Assembly (NCBI GenBank): GCA_029532415.1
Contig: JAQOTA010000046.1
Coordinates: 620,001 to 684,000 of the forward strand
Direction of reading: 5' to 3'
Source: Marasmius tenuissimus
Lineage: Eukaryota; Basidiomycota; Agaricomycetes; Agaricales; Marasmiaceae
Length of the DNA: 64,000 nucleotides
In this document: one piece after another, positions 45,500-56,319 of the stretch
How the letters are laid out: every line of letters begins with the position of its first letter
How positions within the stretch are numbered: the stretch's first letter is position 1
Program-made: the position numbers and the translations under genes
Notes under the pieces: model-generated
Told to the model about the DNA's origin: nothing
What the model saw: only the letters and a program-made list of their open reading frames with translations
The model's database searches: none

Positions 45500-47156
45500 T
45501 TATCCGAGGGAAGTGTCCCGGTTACTCTTCTGCACCTCTATATCCTCATCGAGTGTTTCCGGTGGACTTTCCGTATCCCCGGGGCCTCGTCGGCAAATAT
45601 CCACGACACTGTGCGTGCTTGGCTGCTCTCGAGTGGCCTCGTACTCTCTGACGACAGTTTCTTTGAAAGATTTCTCGTCGTATATGGCAATACCGAGTGA
45701 TACGCGGACAATGATCAAAGTTGATGCAATACCCTAATGTTAATTTTAGTTTTGTCTGGGGTGACTCTATAGCTTGAATCACAACACACACCATGATAGT
45801 TATAAGTGAGTCCCACACGGTAGCGGCTACTAAATCCCGAGTCAAGGAGTCGTAATCTCGTGCTTGGATGTTGCCCATCACACAGGCAGTGTAAATGAGC
45901 GCGACAGGGTAGATAAGTCCCGACTCTAACCTAGTACATGTAGGGAGAATATGCGGGAATGTGTTCAGCAAGTTGTTGTTTCAGTTTCCGATGATATGTG
46001 GGTTACTTACGTTGCTGAGAGGACAGTCCTATACAAGGTAGGCATAGTTGCCCGGAACGGAAGGTATCTTCTTACTTGGTGGGCAATATAAAAAATTCTC
46101 CCGGCTATGACGCGATGTAGGGGGGTAAATCAGAAATATGTGCCCGGGGTATGAGGACACTCCTCACCAATGAGACTGGTCAGCATGATGTTGCTCACAA
46201 GAGCACAAATGGAAAAGTAGACCAGTGGCATCTTGAATAGGGCGCGATCTGAATAGGCCGCTTCTACAACACCTGTTTGAACACATCCGTATACTGAGGT
46301 AACAAACACAAGTGCATGCTTGTTATTCTTTTGTAGTGCAGGCCAACGTGCTGAAGCTTACTGTCAGCCACAATGACGACAATGCAAGGGATTATCATAA
46401 CACGAAGTTTAGTGCGCCCCCAGGTATGGTAGAATCGCCACAGCTTTGTGGAGGCTAGTTAGCCCCCAGGTTTTGCCTGTGAATATCTGGTTGCTCACCA
46501 GTAGGGAGTCCGTCAGAATGCTTGACAAAAGAGTAAATGGTAAGTGACTGTTAAGGTAATATGTGAGACTGCTTCGTACTTTGCAACACCCGTGAGTATT
46601 TGCAGGCCCAACTGGATGTTCCAGGAATTTCTATTGGTAGCAAGCCACTGGTGAGAAACATAGAAGTAGCGAGTTAACAAAGCCCTACTGCACTCACAGC
46701 AAGTCAAGCCTCTCAGACCCAGTTGCTTTAACCTGACCCAAGTCAGACCATGGAAGGCTATCTGTGTACCTAAACAAGGAGGACTGGGTGTCTACTGTAT
46801 AGAGCACGAGCTTCATTCCAACCTCAATAGTGGCAGCGACGTATAGCGCCGTGATCAACACGACGTGTACCCAGTAGCGATTCCGTTTGCGTGTGGCAAG
46901 GATATAGATGCAGAGAATGTAGAGAACCGTGTAGACTCCTATAAAGATCGGTCATCAGACACGCCAAGCGTCAACAATGTGATTTTTGGGAACTGTGCTC
47001 ACCATATAGGAACAGGCCAACCTGTTGAACAGAGGAACAAAGTGTTTAGTCAAATCAATCAGCTTCCAGGGCTAAGCTCGGACTCACACCTATCTTGACA
47101 GCCGGCACTGAAATAATGTTGAAGCAGTGGGGTGGGTACTCCGAGATGCACACCAT
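45500..47156 (-). CDS. Seven-helix membrane protein, copy D (possibly functional)
   Basis: The start at 47156 gives MVCISEYPPHCFNIISVPAV, then KIG with a GTGAG donor. Further exons: VGLFLY-type exon 2; GVYTVLYTLCIYILATRK with VHVVLITALYVAATIEVG; WLATNRNSWNIQLGLQILTG; a TM4 exon; MPLVYFSICALVSNIMLTSLIG; RIFYIAHQV-type; LESGLIYPVALIYTACVMGN (one residue shorter than its siblings) with SLTRDLVAATVWDSLITIM; and a last exon IIVRVSLGIAIYDEKSF with an acidic tail ending DTSLG at 45500. The charged tail is kept in all four copies. The phase of the junction into WLATN is unresolved, as in the siblings, which suggests I have the donor wrong; it is unlikely that all four are broken there. Copy D shares its upstream 400 bp with copy A. 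Confidence 0.6.
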
Positions 47157-47199
47157 GGTGGGGAAATGTCCAGGTACTCGGGAAAGCGGAGAATTGATC

Positions 47200-48490
47200 G
47201 AGGCAGAAGAGACATGGCTTGATATTTATATGACTCTTTTGAGCTGCAGATGCAAACCTCTCATGTGGTTGTCCTGACTGATCGAACATTGGCACTCACA
47301 ATTACCTACATAGATCTGAGAATCCTCAAATGAGATGGTACACGTCAACCCCGTCAACCCCGTTGACTCGAAAAGAATTGTTGAACTTGATGCTTCTATG
47401 ATTCGTACCAGTAAAGACATCGACAGAGCTACTGAAATCCAATTATCCGAACGATACGATGAAGTTGCCTAGGACATCGCAATCAGTGGCGTCAGGATAC
47501 AAAGTTCTCTGTTGTCATGATCGTCATTTTCTATGACTACTGCTGTTGTTGTTGGGGACTCAGATGGCAACGTACAACCGACAGTGTTTTAATTGTTGAC
47601 ATGACGGTGCTTAATTCAGTAGATATGGAGCTTGCGCTTGAGATAATTATCCCGATTCCCTTCCTCCCAACAATTAATTGGGAGCAAGGAAATAAAGTTG
47701 GTAAATCGGGCGTTGACGTTGGGTGCCGAGTAAGAGAGGCGAAACAGCAATTTGAAGTAACTGAAGCGAGGAATCAACTATTCGAACGATCGGGGGGTGT
47801 ACGGGAAACGGATGGCACTGTCGAGCAGATCTCAATATGTAGGCGTCCGGGATGCAGTTGACGAGGGCAACACTGAGCATTAGGTATAGAAAAGCTGAAG
47901 AGTAAACGTATACTGGGCAGAGGAATGTCTATTGACATTGATGACTTGAAAAATCTATCGGGTGATGTCGACGAGCAGCGGACAGAAGACTTGAGATTAA
48001 AACAGAGCAAGCAAGTACAGGAATACCGCCCGTTATTGAGCTTGAATTGATTATTCAAATATTCGGCGGGTTTTACGGTCGCCGTTCCAGTTAGGGATGT
48101 CGACTGGGGCCACGTACTGGGGCCACGTACTGAGTTGTGATTTCAAGGACAAAGGACGGAGCTAAGCCAAGAGCGTAAAAGGATGAGCCTCGCTCTGCTC
48201 ATCGCATCGTCGACGTGAAGGTTGATGAGAACCATAGCAATGAGCCTGTGATCGTGGTGAATAGCTCGAAAGAACACCAAAAAAAGCATTAAGGGCAACA
48301 ACTCGTGAGTCGACGAAAATGCTGTCACATTTTGATATCGTCTCATGCACCCACCGACGACCCGTGGCGGCTGAACTTTGAAGAAACATCAAACTTGGGC
48401 TATATATGGTACAACGATCCAGTTTACCGTTGTCCTCCAATTGCCCCAGGATGCCAGAAAAGGCGCTCGGCCATGCCATTAGGACTCTCA
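47200..48490. repeat. Upstream flank of copy D and B-block, unit 3
   Basis: Bases 47220-47420 match 6190-6400 upstream of copy A. 47480-47660 match 36300-36480, and 47690-48430 is the third full B-block. No gene is supported. Bases 48491-49019 hold nothing I can identify. Confidence 0.6.
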
Positions 48491-49019
48491 AACAGATCTT
48501 CTAATTTCCGGAGCTCAGCGTAACTGTCGTTTTGAACTAGTTTCTTTGGATCACGACAGGCCGATAGGTTTCTGGTTATAAGTCCAAGGTGTTATGGCTA
48601 GTACTGAGTCATACTGCCCCTCAGTATGACGACTATCTCTTGTCCTAGGTAGGAGATGACCGTCGACCGTCCAAGAGGTTGAACGAAAACCAAGGGCATG
48701 CAACCGGGATGACTCGAGAGCGGGAGAGGACAATCGGTATAATAGACGATGGGCGTGAGTACAAGAGTAAGGCCGAGCGGGTACCTAAGAAGAGAACGGC
48801 TGCTGATGACCTACTTGCAACTGAGTCTTGGTCTGTGGATGATTCGGGCTGCTGAATGGAGCTATGTGTGGGATATTTGAATCATCGTTGGCGAGGGTAA
48901 AGGTCAGAGAAGAGCATAAGCAGAGACCTGAAGGTGAACAAATATCGGGCAGGACGCGGGGAGAGCTGAAACTGAAGCTTTGAAGTCCAACATGGGCATG
49001 GACGTCGTCGTACTTGAGG

Positions 49020-49210
49020 ATCAAACCCTGAGCATAGCCTCCACGGCGGCCGGGGCTGAGGCAAAAGCCGAGCGGAATGACATCATGTTTGGCCTGCGGA
49101 AAAATAAACGCGGTTCTCACGTGGATCTCTTGGTCCGCAACAACGAGCACACTCACACGCTTCGCTGCTTTTTGACGTCGTTTCTCCACCAACGCCAGCG
49201 ACGAGGAGCA
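49020..49210 (+). repeat. R1 flank motif, unit 4
   Basis: CTGAGGCAAAAGCCGAGCGG followed by AATGACATCATGTTTGG, then TGGTCCGCAACAACGAGCAC. It lies about 330 bp upstream of the ATG of the intact Ser/Thr/Pro-rich gene. TGACATCA resembles a CRE/ATF-type half-palindrome, so a promoter role is possible. Confidence 0.7.
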
Positions 49211-49430
49211 AATCGTTACTAAAATAAGTGAGTGGTTTGTTTCAATTCACTTTCTTTCTTTCTTCCTCTCTACCACCTACCGAAGCAAAACGTTCGACGT
49301 TTCTCCTCGTGCTCGGGATCTCGGCGTACCTGGGTACATCTGTGATAGTCTGTGATAGGAAGCGGCGTCAGTCAGCCGACACACACCCACAAGGCCTGCA
49401 CAACACTGATCTTTCCCTCTTACTTCCATC

Positions 49431-51200
49431 ATGTCGGACTCCAGTGCCCCGCCGACGAACACTGAAACGAGCACTGGGCCAACATCAGGTACCTTTGCCT
49501 CCTTTTTTATCATTTAACTATCTACTTTTACCCTTTTCCTTTCATCGTGCTAATCCATTCTTCCAGGCTCAGGAACGACAGCACCACCGACAACAGACAC
49601 TACACAACCTCCATCGTCAACTGAACCTCCTCCGTCAACGAGTGCCAATGATACCACTTCCCCAAGCTCACCACCTCCCTCGAGTGATTCTCCCAGTCAA
49701 ACCAGTCAACCACCCTCACAAACCAGCGGAAACGAAAATCCTAGCAACACTAGCAATCCTTCTAATACCGATACCAACACGAACACGAGTGCGACTCCAA
49801 CCAGCAGAAGCGAATCAACAGTCTCAACGCCAGTCACAACTGTCGTTCTCACCACCGTAATGTGCGTACTCCATCCATCTCGCGTCGTATTTCTATCTCA
49901 TTATTTGCCTTTGCAGTTCAACCAACGGCGAAGGCGCCCTCATCACCACCACCTTAGAAACATCCACCACCATCCCCCCAGAAGGCGTCATCACCACCCC
50001 TGCTGATGCGAATTCGGGTGCAAACTCTTCCTCAAACACTGGTGCCATCGTAGGAGGAGTCGTAGGCGGCGTAGCAGGTGTAGCCATCTTCGCGTTACTT
50101 CTCGTATGGGGGTACAAAAGATGGCGTAGACGAAGGGATTTGGAAGCATTCGATGGCAATTTCGACCCGGATAGGATTGTCGCGAGTGAGACAGGTGGGA
50201 GTAGACCTGGGAGTGCTATGTTTGGAAGTAGTACGTGTCGGTTTGAGTTTCTCCTTGGTTTCTTCGCTGACGGTGATTCCACTTTACTCTCTCTTTCCCC
50301 ATTCGTTTTTGTCGGCAATTCCCATATTTTACCTCTCTAATTCGGTCTCGGTCTTTTTTCGCCGTATCAAGGCCGCCACAGAAACCAAGAGTCAATAGCT
50401 CCAACTCTCCCCGACATGGCTCAATACGACGACGGAATGGGCGGCCGTCTCGCGGGCACCACAGTCGGCGGAGGCGTCGTCTCCCCTTACCCCTTATTCA
50501 ACCAGGTTCGTCTCGTCTCTTCTTTTCTGGTTCACAATTAATCCCCTTCGCTTCTTCGTAGTCTCCCTCCCAACACGGCCACGGAAGCGATACAACCCAC
50601 TCCTACAACACCCATTCTCCTCCACCTTCCGCTACTTTCGCCGGTGCTACCGGAGATTGGAGACACCCATCTCCAGGCCCTTCCCTCGGTACTTCTTCCT
50701 CCGGCGGGATGTCACCGAGTCGAGCTGCGAAAGAACGAGAAGCATTAGCCGGTGGATTCGTCGGTGCAGGTGGAGCGGGTATGCCTATACCTCAACATGG
50801 TCCTCCTCCCTCTTCCTACTACGCCCATCAACCACAATCCCCACAAAGTCGTAGAATGTCACTAGAATCCTCCGGAGCCCACAGCGGAGTATTCTACTCC
50901 ACCAATTCGGAATACTCTCAACCCAACTCTTCACACGCAGGGAGCGGTAGGTTGAACGTCCAGAACCCCGACGTTTATGGCCAAGGGTTCGATGAGAGCG
51001 CTAGACAGGCGTATCTCGCTTCTGGTCCGAGAGGTGCGAGTTCCGGGGGCCAGGAGGAGGAGATTCCGCCTACGTATGATAGTTTGGTTGGATCCACTTC
51101 GGGATCGGGATCTGGGAGGGGAGAGAGGAAGGAGAAGGGCGGTGGTGGTTCGGGGTTGAGAGTGACGAACGATGCTGGTGCTGGTGAAGGCTCGGGGTAG
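49431..51200 (+). CDS. Ser/Thr/Pro-rich single-pass membrane protein (Mid2-like stress-sensor type), intact copy
   Basis: A clean five-exon model: 49431-49488, 49567-49861, 49917-50230, 50399-50505, 50562-51200; all GT-AG, phases agree, 470 residues. Residues 1-120 are a Ser/Thr/Pro/Asn-rich ectodomain (TSPSSPPPSSDSPSQTS). A threonine-rich stretch leads to the helix AIVGGVVGGVAGVAIFALLL at about residues 170-190, followed by WGYKRWRRRRD. The cytoplasmic part is Ser/Gly/Pro-rich with MAQYDDGMGG, SPYPLFNQSPSQHGHG, RRMSLESSGAHSGVF and a PPTYDSL motif. The architecture is that of fungal mucin-like wall-stress sensors, but homology to Mid2/Wsc is not shown, and I see no classical signal peptide after MSDSSAPPT. 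RRMS and PPTY could be kinase and WW-domain sites (inference). Three paralogues upstream are broken; this is the only intact member. Confidence 0.85.
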
Positions 51201-52060
51201 GCCGACTGAGTGACGACGAACGTAAAAAAAAATCAAACACGACGGATTGATTGTATACCGGATCACGGATAACTGTTGTAGATTACCGACATTTCTCTTG
51301 AGTTACCGTTTCAACTTTACCCTTACATTACAATTATACTTATTCGCGATTTTACCCTCACTTTCTCAGTTCACATTGACGTCTGTTGCACGTTGTACAT
51401 TCCTACCTCACATTTCGTGCCTTGAATCATCCAACGAAAAGAATTACGAATTGGAAAGCTCAGATAGAGAGGAAAGATGATAAGGCTTTCGACGGTTACC
51501 CCATGTCCGAGCAACTCTTCGCTACCTTCTGCCCACCTCGAATTCCTTCGCGATTCTGGCCTCCGCCTGAAAAGAAAATATCTATCCATAAGGCAGGATT
51601 CCTGCCTTCAGCTCGGAAGACAAAGTTGAGAGATATAATTGCTGTACGTAGACTATTATGGTTAATCTACTCACTCATCTCACTATCGTGATTCTGATAG
51701 AGCGAAACGAGTGGGCGGTGAGAACATGAAACCGGTCGGCAGCTGTCTCGGTGAACCCTCTCAGAATTCTTCTAGATTGTCATACGTCGGATTATACACA
51801 CTGTTTTGTTTGGAGGCCCAACAGGTCGCGAGGCAAATCTGAGCGCTGGTTTGATCTCGAGTTGAGGTCGGTATGTGGTTGAGTCCCATATGAGCTCATA
51901 GAGGTCTCAGCCCCTCGGCGCAATGTTGGACTCACTGTAAACTCTAGGTTCAACTGACGTTTCTCACCCGGCCACCATGACAAGTAGCAGTCATTCGAAT
52001 GCTTGGATGCTCTCGCCCAGGGCACAATGCAAGTAATTGTGATTTATAACTACTTCACTA
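51201..52060. other. Downstream of the intact gene; no gene seen
   Basis: The first ~200 bp are probably 3' untranslated region of the Ser/Thr/Pro-rich gene. The short frames beyond lack any recognisable motif. The MYND gene that follows the other copies is absent here. Confidence 0.5.
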
Positions 52061-52063
52061 GAC

Positions 52064-53420
52064 CTAAAAATACTCCGGCGGCGGTGTTGAGTCTCGAATC
52101 TGGAGGAGGGTTTCTACTCGGGAGGTGTAGGACGGAAGCGTCGTGTTGTTGCTATTGCTACTAGCAGTAGAGGCGGGAGTGCTATGGCCCCCAGCGATAA
52201 GAACTGAGTTATTAAAAGCAATCATATCCAGACTACATGCTAGTTTGATTGGCGTTGGAGGTGGTGATTCCAAAGGAAGTGAGACCGACGTTGCTTCAGC
52301 TCCCAGTGTGGACCTCGACGACGATCGATCTAATCCAGAAGCTTTTCACGATGATCAGTCAGGAGCTCTCGCTTATGAATGATGGTTCTTCAAACACACG
52401 TACGGGTGATAGCTGTACAATGAGTAGTATCAAATTGACGCTGTACTTCCGGCGCGGGCTTCGGTAGAAAAGAAGTGCAAAAACTGCTAGTAGAAGCGTC
52501 GCAGTCGCTGCGGTGGAACCTCCAGCAGTCGCCCCAGTATTGACTTTGCGGGTTGGGTGACTGTTAGCCGGGATGCTTGTATTCTTCTCGAGTGTATTTT
52601 CGGATGAATCCCCAGTCGTATTTCCAGGGGCAGCAGAAGAACTTCCAAGAACCCTAATATAGTCGAGAGTATAGAACTGACCCTGGAAGATCCTGTCCAT
52701 CGTAATTGTGAGATTTTGAACCCCGATGTCGAGTGTACTCAAGGCCTGAAATATCGGAGGGATGCTGGTGGTCATCAAACCTTGTTGTCGTGATATCTCA
52801 GTTCCGGTGATACTGTACCATTTCGAGTAAAACAACAGTCACGGGTCACGGACTCTGTTGTTGAACCCAAATGTCACGCACTGTCACACGTCCTAAGCCA
52901 GTCTGCCGAAAATAAAATCTTCATTGGCCGAAAATTTTTGGCCCAGGGACCCCTCTCACCCGCAAAATTGCCGAAAAATTTCGGCATGTCCCAAGTCTTG
53001 AGGGGATATGCCGAATCCAAAATTTCGGTCAAACCGGTCACGCGTCCCACCCCATGCCGAATTACTCGAAATGGTACAGTAAAGTTATCCAGGACATATG
53101 AAGCTAACGAAGTATCATTGGCTAATGCCGGGTAAGAATGGTTCCAAAAACCTCAATGCCTGTTTTCTTCTCAGAGACTAGTAGCAAGGTGAGTAATCAC
53201 AGCAATGAGCACGAGTGAGCCACCATCCATAGAAATTGATTACACACCTTCAAATATAAACTGTACCTGAGCCCCACTGAGCGTCATCTATGGCACGTTT
53301 TGTTGTAACTACCAACGCAGGCTTGCAAAATTCATCCGGAACTGTATGTGATAGCAGCATCGGTATCGTCCACTAGCAAGGATGACATGGGGGACGGCTT
53401 TGTGCTCCTTACTAAAAGAG
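52064..53420 (-). pseudogene. Receptor-like single-pass protein, paralogue interrupted by a MITE
   Basis: Read on the minus strand: VDDTDAAITYSSG, a TGA where Trp is expected, ILQACVGSYNKTCH, then VYIFEG with a GTGTGTAATC donor. The next exon holds GIEVFGTILT, a frameshift, NDTSLASYVLDNF, then a 267-bp MITE, then TGTEISRQQGLMTTSIPPIF, LDIGVQNLTITMDRIF and FYTLDYIRVLGSSSA. After TRKVNTGATAGGS comes the helix ATATLLLAVFALLFYRS. The cytoplasmic tail, in another frame after an intron, contains SLPLESPPPTPIKLA and ends STPPPEYF at 52064. The layout matches the intact paralogue at 55290-56310, whose ectodomain resembles galactose-binding-like beta sandwiches of agaricomycete membrane proteins (pattern memory, not proof). 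At least three lesions kill it. Confidence 0.7.
52813..53079. mobile_element. 267-bp MITE with TA duplication inside an exon
   Basis: The left end CTGTACCATTTCGAGTAA and right end TTACTCGAAATGGTACAG are exact inverted repeats of 18 bp. TA flanks each side (52811-52812, 53080-53081). Inside are further inverted pieces (GCCGAAAATTTTTGG, CCGAAAAATTTCGGC) and CACGCACTGTCACACG. Removing the element and one TA joins GTCCTGGATAACTT to TATCACCGGAACTG on the minus strand and restores an open frame (LDNFITGTEI). The insertion is therefore into coding sequence. TA with short perfect ends suggests a Tc1/mariner-type MITE. Confidence 0.9.
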
Positions 53421-53579
53421 CGGGCAGGGAGAATAGTCGTTCGCGAGCTGCCCCAGCATTGGATTCTGAATCTGTATGTGTACAATCCCCATCGAAATTT
53501 GATCATCGAGAGGCGCCACCTTTTCCTGTTGAAGAATCGCTTTTCTTGAATTCTACCATCCTGATGCATGGCCTTTGCT

Positions 53580-53886
53580 GATTCTATCTTCGTTTAATGA
53601 TCGTCACAATTCCCAACTCAAATACAACTCGTACAACACGGGGAATATTCGCCGCGCCGAGATGTTTCAAAAGCGAGTGCTCGATGCCATGAATCCCGCA
53701 CGTCCAAGTGTGAACAGGCCTCAGACGTTGACCTACGCCAAGCGCAGGCTGTTGGTATACTTTCGGAACAACTGACTCGGGAGAAGTTGAGAATCTGTCT
53801 CGTTGATTGGAACCTTTGATCGGGCGGCAATGGTCTCCAGTGCGTCATGAGGGATCAGCTTGGCGTTGAGCGATTGCGAATGCTTA
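53580..53886. other. No gene seen
   Basis: Short frames only. A minus-strand stretch encodes common-looking but unrecognised residues; nothing is supported. Confidence 0.4.
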
Positions 53887-54265
53887 CAGCCCTTTGCGAA
53901 AAGGATGGCACAAGCTGGGAAGATGAGATATATAGAAAAATAAATGAAGAAGGGTTGAGCGAGGGGAAAAGATACGAGCGGCAGTAAACCCGCTTCAAAC
54001 ACCTCCGAGTCCAGCCCAAACATCTCCGAATCCACTCCAAACACCTCCGAATCCACATCAAACATCTCCGAGGCCACATCAAACATCTTCGAAGCCACAT
54101 TTACCTACGACCGCCCCTCAAAACGCGCCTCAACCCCTCCCGTAAAATGTCCAAAACATCGACCGGATGCTGACCGAAGGGGCGGAGCCGCCATCTACGT
54201 TCGCCAATTTATTTTTCTATATCCACAACCTGTGAAATGTGTGCCAACCTTTTCGCAAAGGGCTG
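53887..54265. mobile_element. 379-bp MITE with TA duplication and an internal minisatellite
   Basis: It starts CAGCCCTTTGCGAAAAGG and ends CCTTTTCGCAAAGGGCTG. The arms can be followed for about 60 bp with gaps (ATATAGAAAAATAAAT in both). TA stands at 53885-53886 and 54266-54267. A 21-bp tandem repeat lies in the middle. No transposase is present. Confidence 0.85.
53997..54097. repeat. 21-bp tandem repeat, about five units
   Basis: The unit is AAACATCTCCGAATCCACAT plus one base, with small changes. On the minus strand it reads as repeats of seven residues like EMFDVDS. It is internal to the MITE. Confidence 0.85.
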
Positions 54266-54267
54266 TA

Positions 54268-55285
54268 ATGATTCCATCGTGGGATTATGTAGCTACTATT
54301 TGAGCTCCCGACCATGAATTGAGCCCAGAAGACGACCGGCCACGCTCCTCTTGATCTCTTATCAGTTCAATATACAAATGCACTCATTCTCCGGCCCCTC
54401 GTTAGAGCCCCGCCTAGAAACTGATCTTCATATGGTCGAAGAGTGGCAAGAGCCGCAAGACTCGTCCGGATTCTCTTGATCAGCTCAGTTGGGACTTGAT
54501 CCTTGTAGGCATTCAGCTACGGTTCTTCCGATTCTCCGTCTCTTATCAGCCCAGTGCTAAAAAGTATTTATCCTCCAGTCACTCGTTGGAGACCCACATC
54601 GAGGGCGAGGCTCCCATACTCGAACGGAGGACAAGGGCCGTGGTTCTAACCTTGGAAGTAGTAGACTTCATTCTGTGTCCCAGCGATCGCAAACTATCTG
54701 TCCCATATGTATTCCCGAAACTATCAAGGTAGCAGCTCAGAGCAGATAGATCTCGCCAGTTTCTTCCTCAGGGAAAACTGATTTGAACTGCCTACGTCCC
54801 AATGAGTAACCGCAATCAATCATCTTGCGTGCCGGTCCGTTTCAGTTGGGAACTGTGAGCAAACAGTATGGCAGGTTTAGTTTCAGTCAAGATCACGACC
54901 GAGCAGGCAACCGGAAATGGGAGGCACGGGCTGAAGTCAAAGTGTTTAGAATGTGAGCTTTGAGCTTGATCACGTTGAGTCACTTCATGAATTACAAACA
55001 GTCGTGAGCCCCAGGAGGCACAACTCAACATACGTCAAGGGCAACCATCGTGGGGTGAAATTGAGAGTACTAACAACACCGGAAGCTCGAGTTTGAACTT
55101 GTTCCCCGATCAGTGTACAATTCTCGCGATCTGAGCCAGTTTCCTTCGACTATTAACCATTGCTTTAATATAAGGGAATGTGGGTATAGTATAGTATCTT
55201 ATACGAGAACGTCTGACCACCCGGACTATCAAAATCGAACAGGTATAAAGGCGACCTACTGGGTATAGCTAATAAGGAACGGAGG
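54268..55285. other. No gene seen
   Basis: I find no reading frame with family features, no repeat shared elsewhere in the window and no RNA gene. Confidence 0.45.
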
Positions 55286-55289
55286 TACG

Positions 55290-56310
55290 TCATTCGACGA
55301 TATGGACAACTCCAGAATGGGCCACATATGGAGGTGGCGGGGCAGCGCCCATAAGGACCAGGGAAGGGGTTCCTGCCCGGGAGGAATATAACGGAAGTGT
55401 CGTGCTATCACTATTATCACTCAGTATGGAGCCCAGGATGCTGCTTCCCACACTCGCTGTGGTAAGAAATGAGGATCTCAGAGTCACCAAATTCGAATCT
55501 GGACGAGGTGTTAGTGTCGTCGGTGTTGCCGGTGGTGCCAGGGGCAGTGAATCCGATGATTCTTCAGCTTCAGATATGGATTTTGGCAGGGATTGGCCTA
55601 ATGTGACCATCAGTGAGAGTTTCGTCATTCAACGGTCTGTCAGAGGCACATACGATTTGTAGAGTCAGGGGTATCTGAACAATGTCGAACCTGCGTTCGC
55701 CTCCGAAAACGAGTTCGGAGAATAGTTGCGAGGATTGCTGATAAAACTATTACAGCGGCGATAGACCCTCCGATGATAGCCCAGGTATTGACTTTGGGTG
55801 ATGAACCACTGTCAGGTGAAGCGCTTGCCATCTGATGTGTTGTGGTGTCGTAAGGAGTCGAGATTGCAAAATAGCTTAGCATATACGGGCGGTCGTCGGG
55901 TAGCATGGCAATTGTGATAGTCAGATTATGAACTCCAAGGCCAAGCGGACTTGTGGGCTGGTACAACAGCACACCATCAGTCAAGTTCTGCGGGAGGGGA
56001 TCTTCGGAGGTATAGTCATCCACGGCGTATACAACCCTCGCACGACTGTTGGCTGACGTTGGGGTAGAATTCGTTGCCCCAAATACTTCGATAAATGTAC
56101 CTGTATCGGAGCCAAGTCAGCATGAGTTATCCTCAGTCCGCAGCATTTTGGCCACATACCTTCGAATGTGAATTTTACTTGTGCTCCGCTGACCCTTGTA
56201 CTGTGGCACGTTCCATTGACAGGATTTGCACAAGTTCCCGAGCTCCATCCGTCTAGCGGAGTGTAAACAATGTCAGGATTGGTGTGATCCACAAGCACTC
56301 GGAGCGACAT
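55290..56310 (-). CDS. Receptor-like single-pass membrane protein, intact model
   Basis: Three exons on the minus strand with consistent GT-AG junctions: 56310-56160, 56100-55654, 55597-55290; 301 residues. Exon 1 gives MSLRVLVDHTNPDIVYTPLD and GWSSGTCANPVNGTCHST. Exon 2 holds TFIEVFGATNSTPTSA, VVYAVDDYTSEDPLPQNL and LGVHNLTITIAMLPDDRP, then the helix WAIIGGSIAAVIVLSAILAT with RTRFRRR. Exon 3 is a Ser/Thr/Pro-rich cytoplasmic tail with AEESSDSLPLAPPATPTTL and a Pro cluster near the end, stopping after VHIVE. The ectodomain with paired Cys and N-glycosylation sites matches the type seen in many agaricomycete membrane proteins of unknown function. A signal peptide is missing from this start, so an upstream exon is likely (a CTCAG acceptor lies just before). 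The paralogue at 52064-53420 is broken. Confidence 0.7.
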
Positions 56311-56319
56311 CAAGGACAA

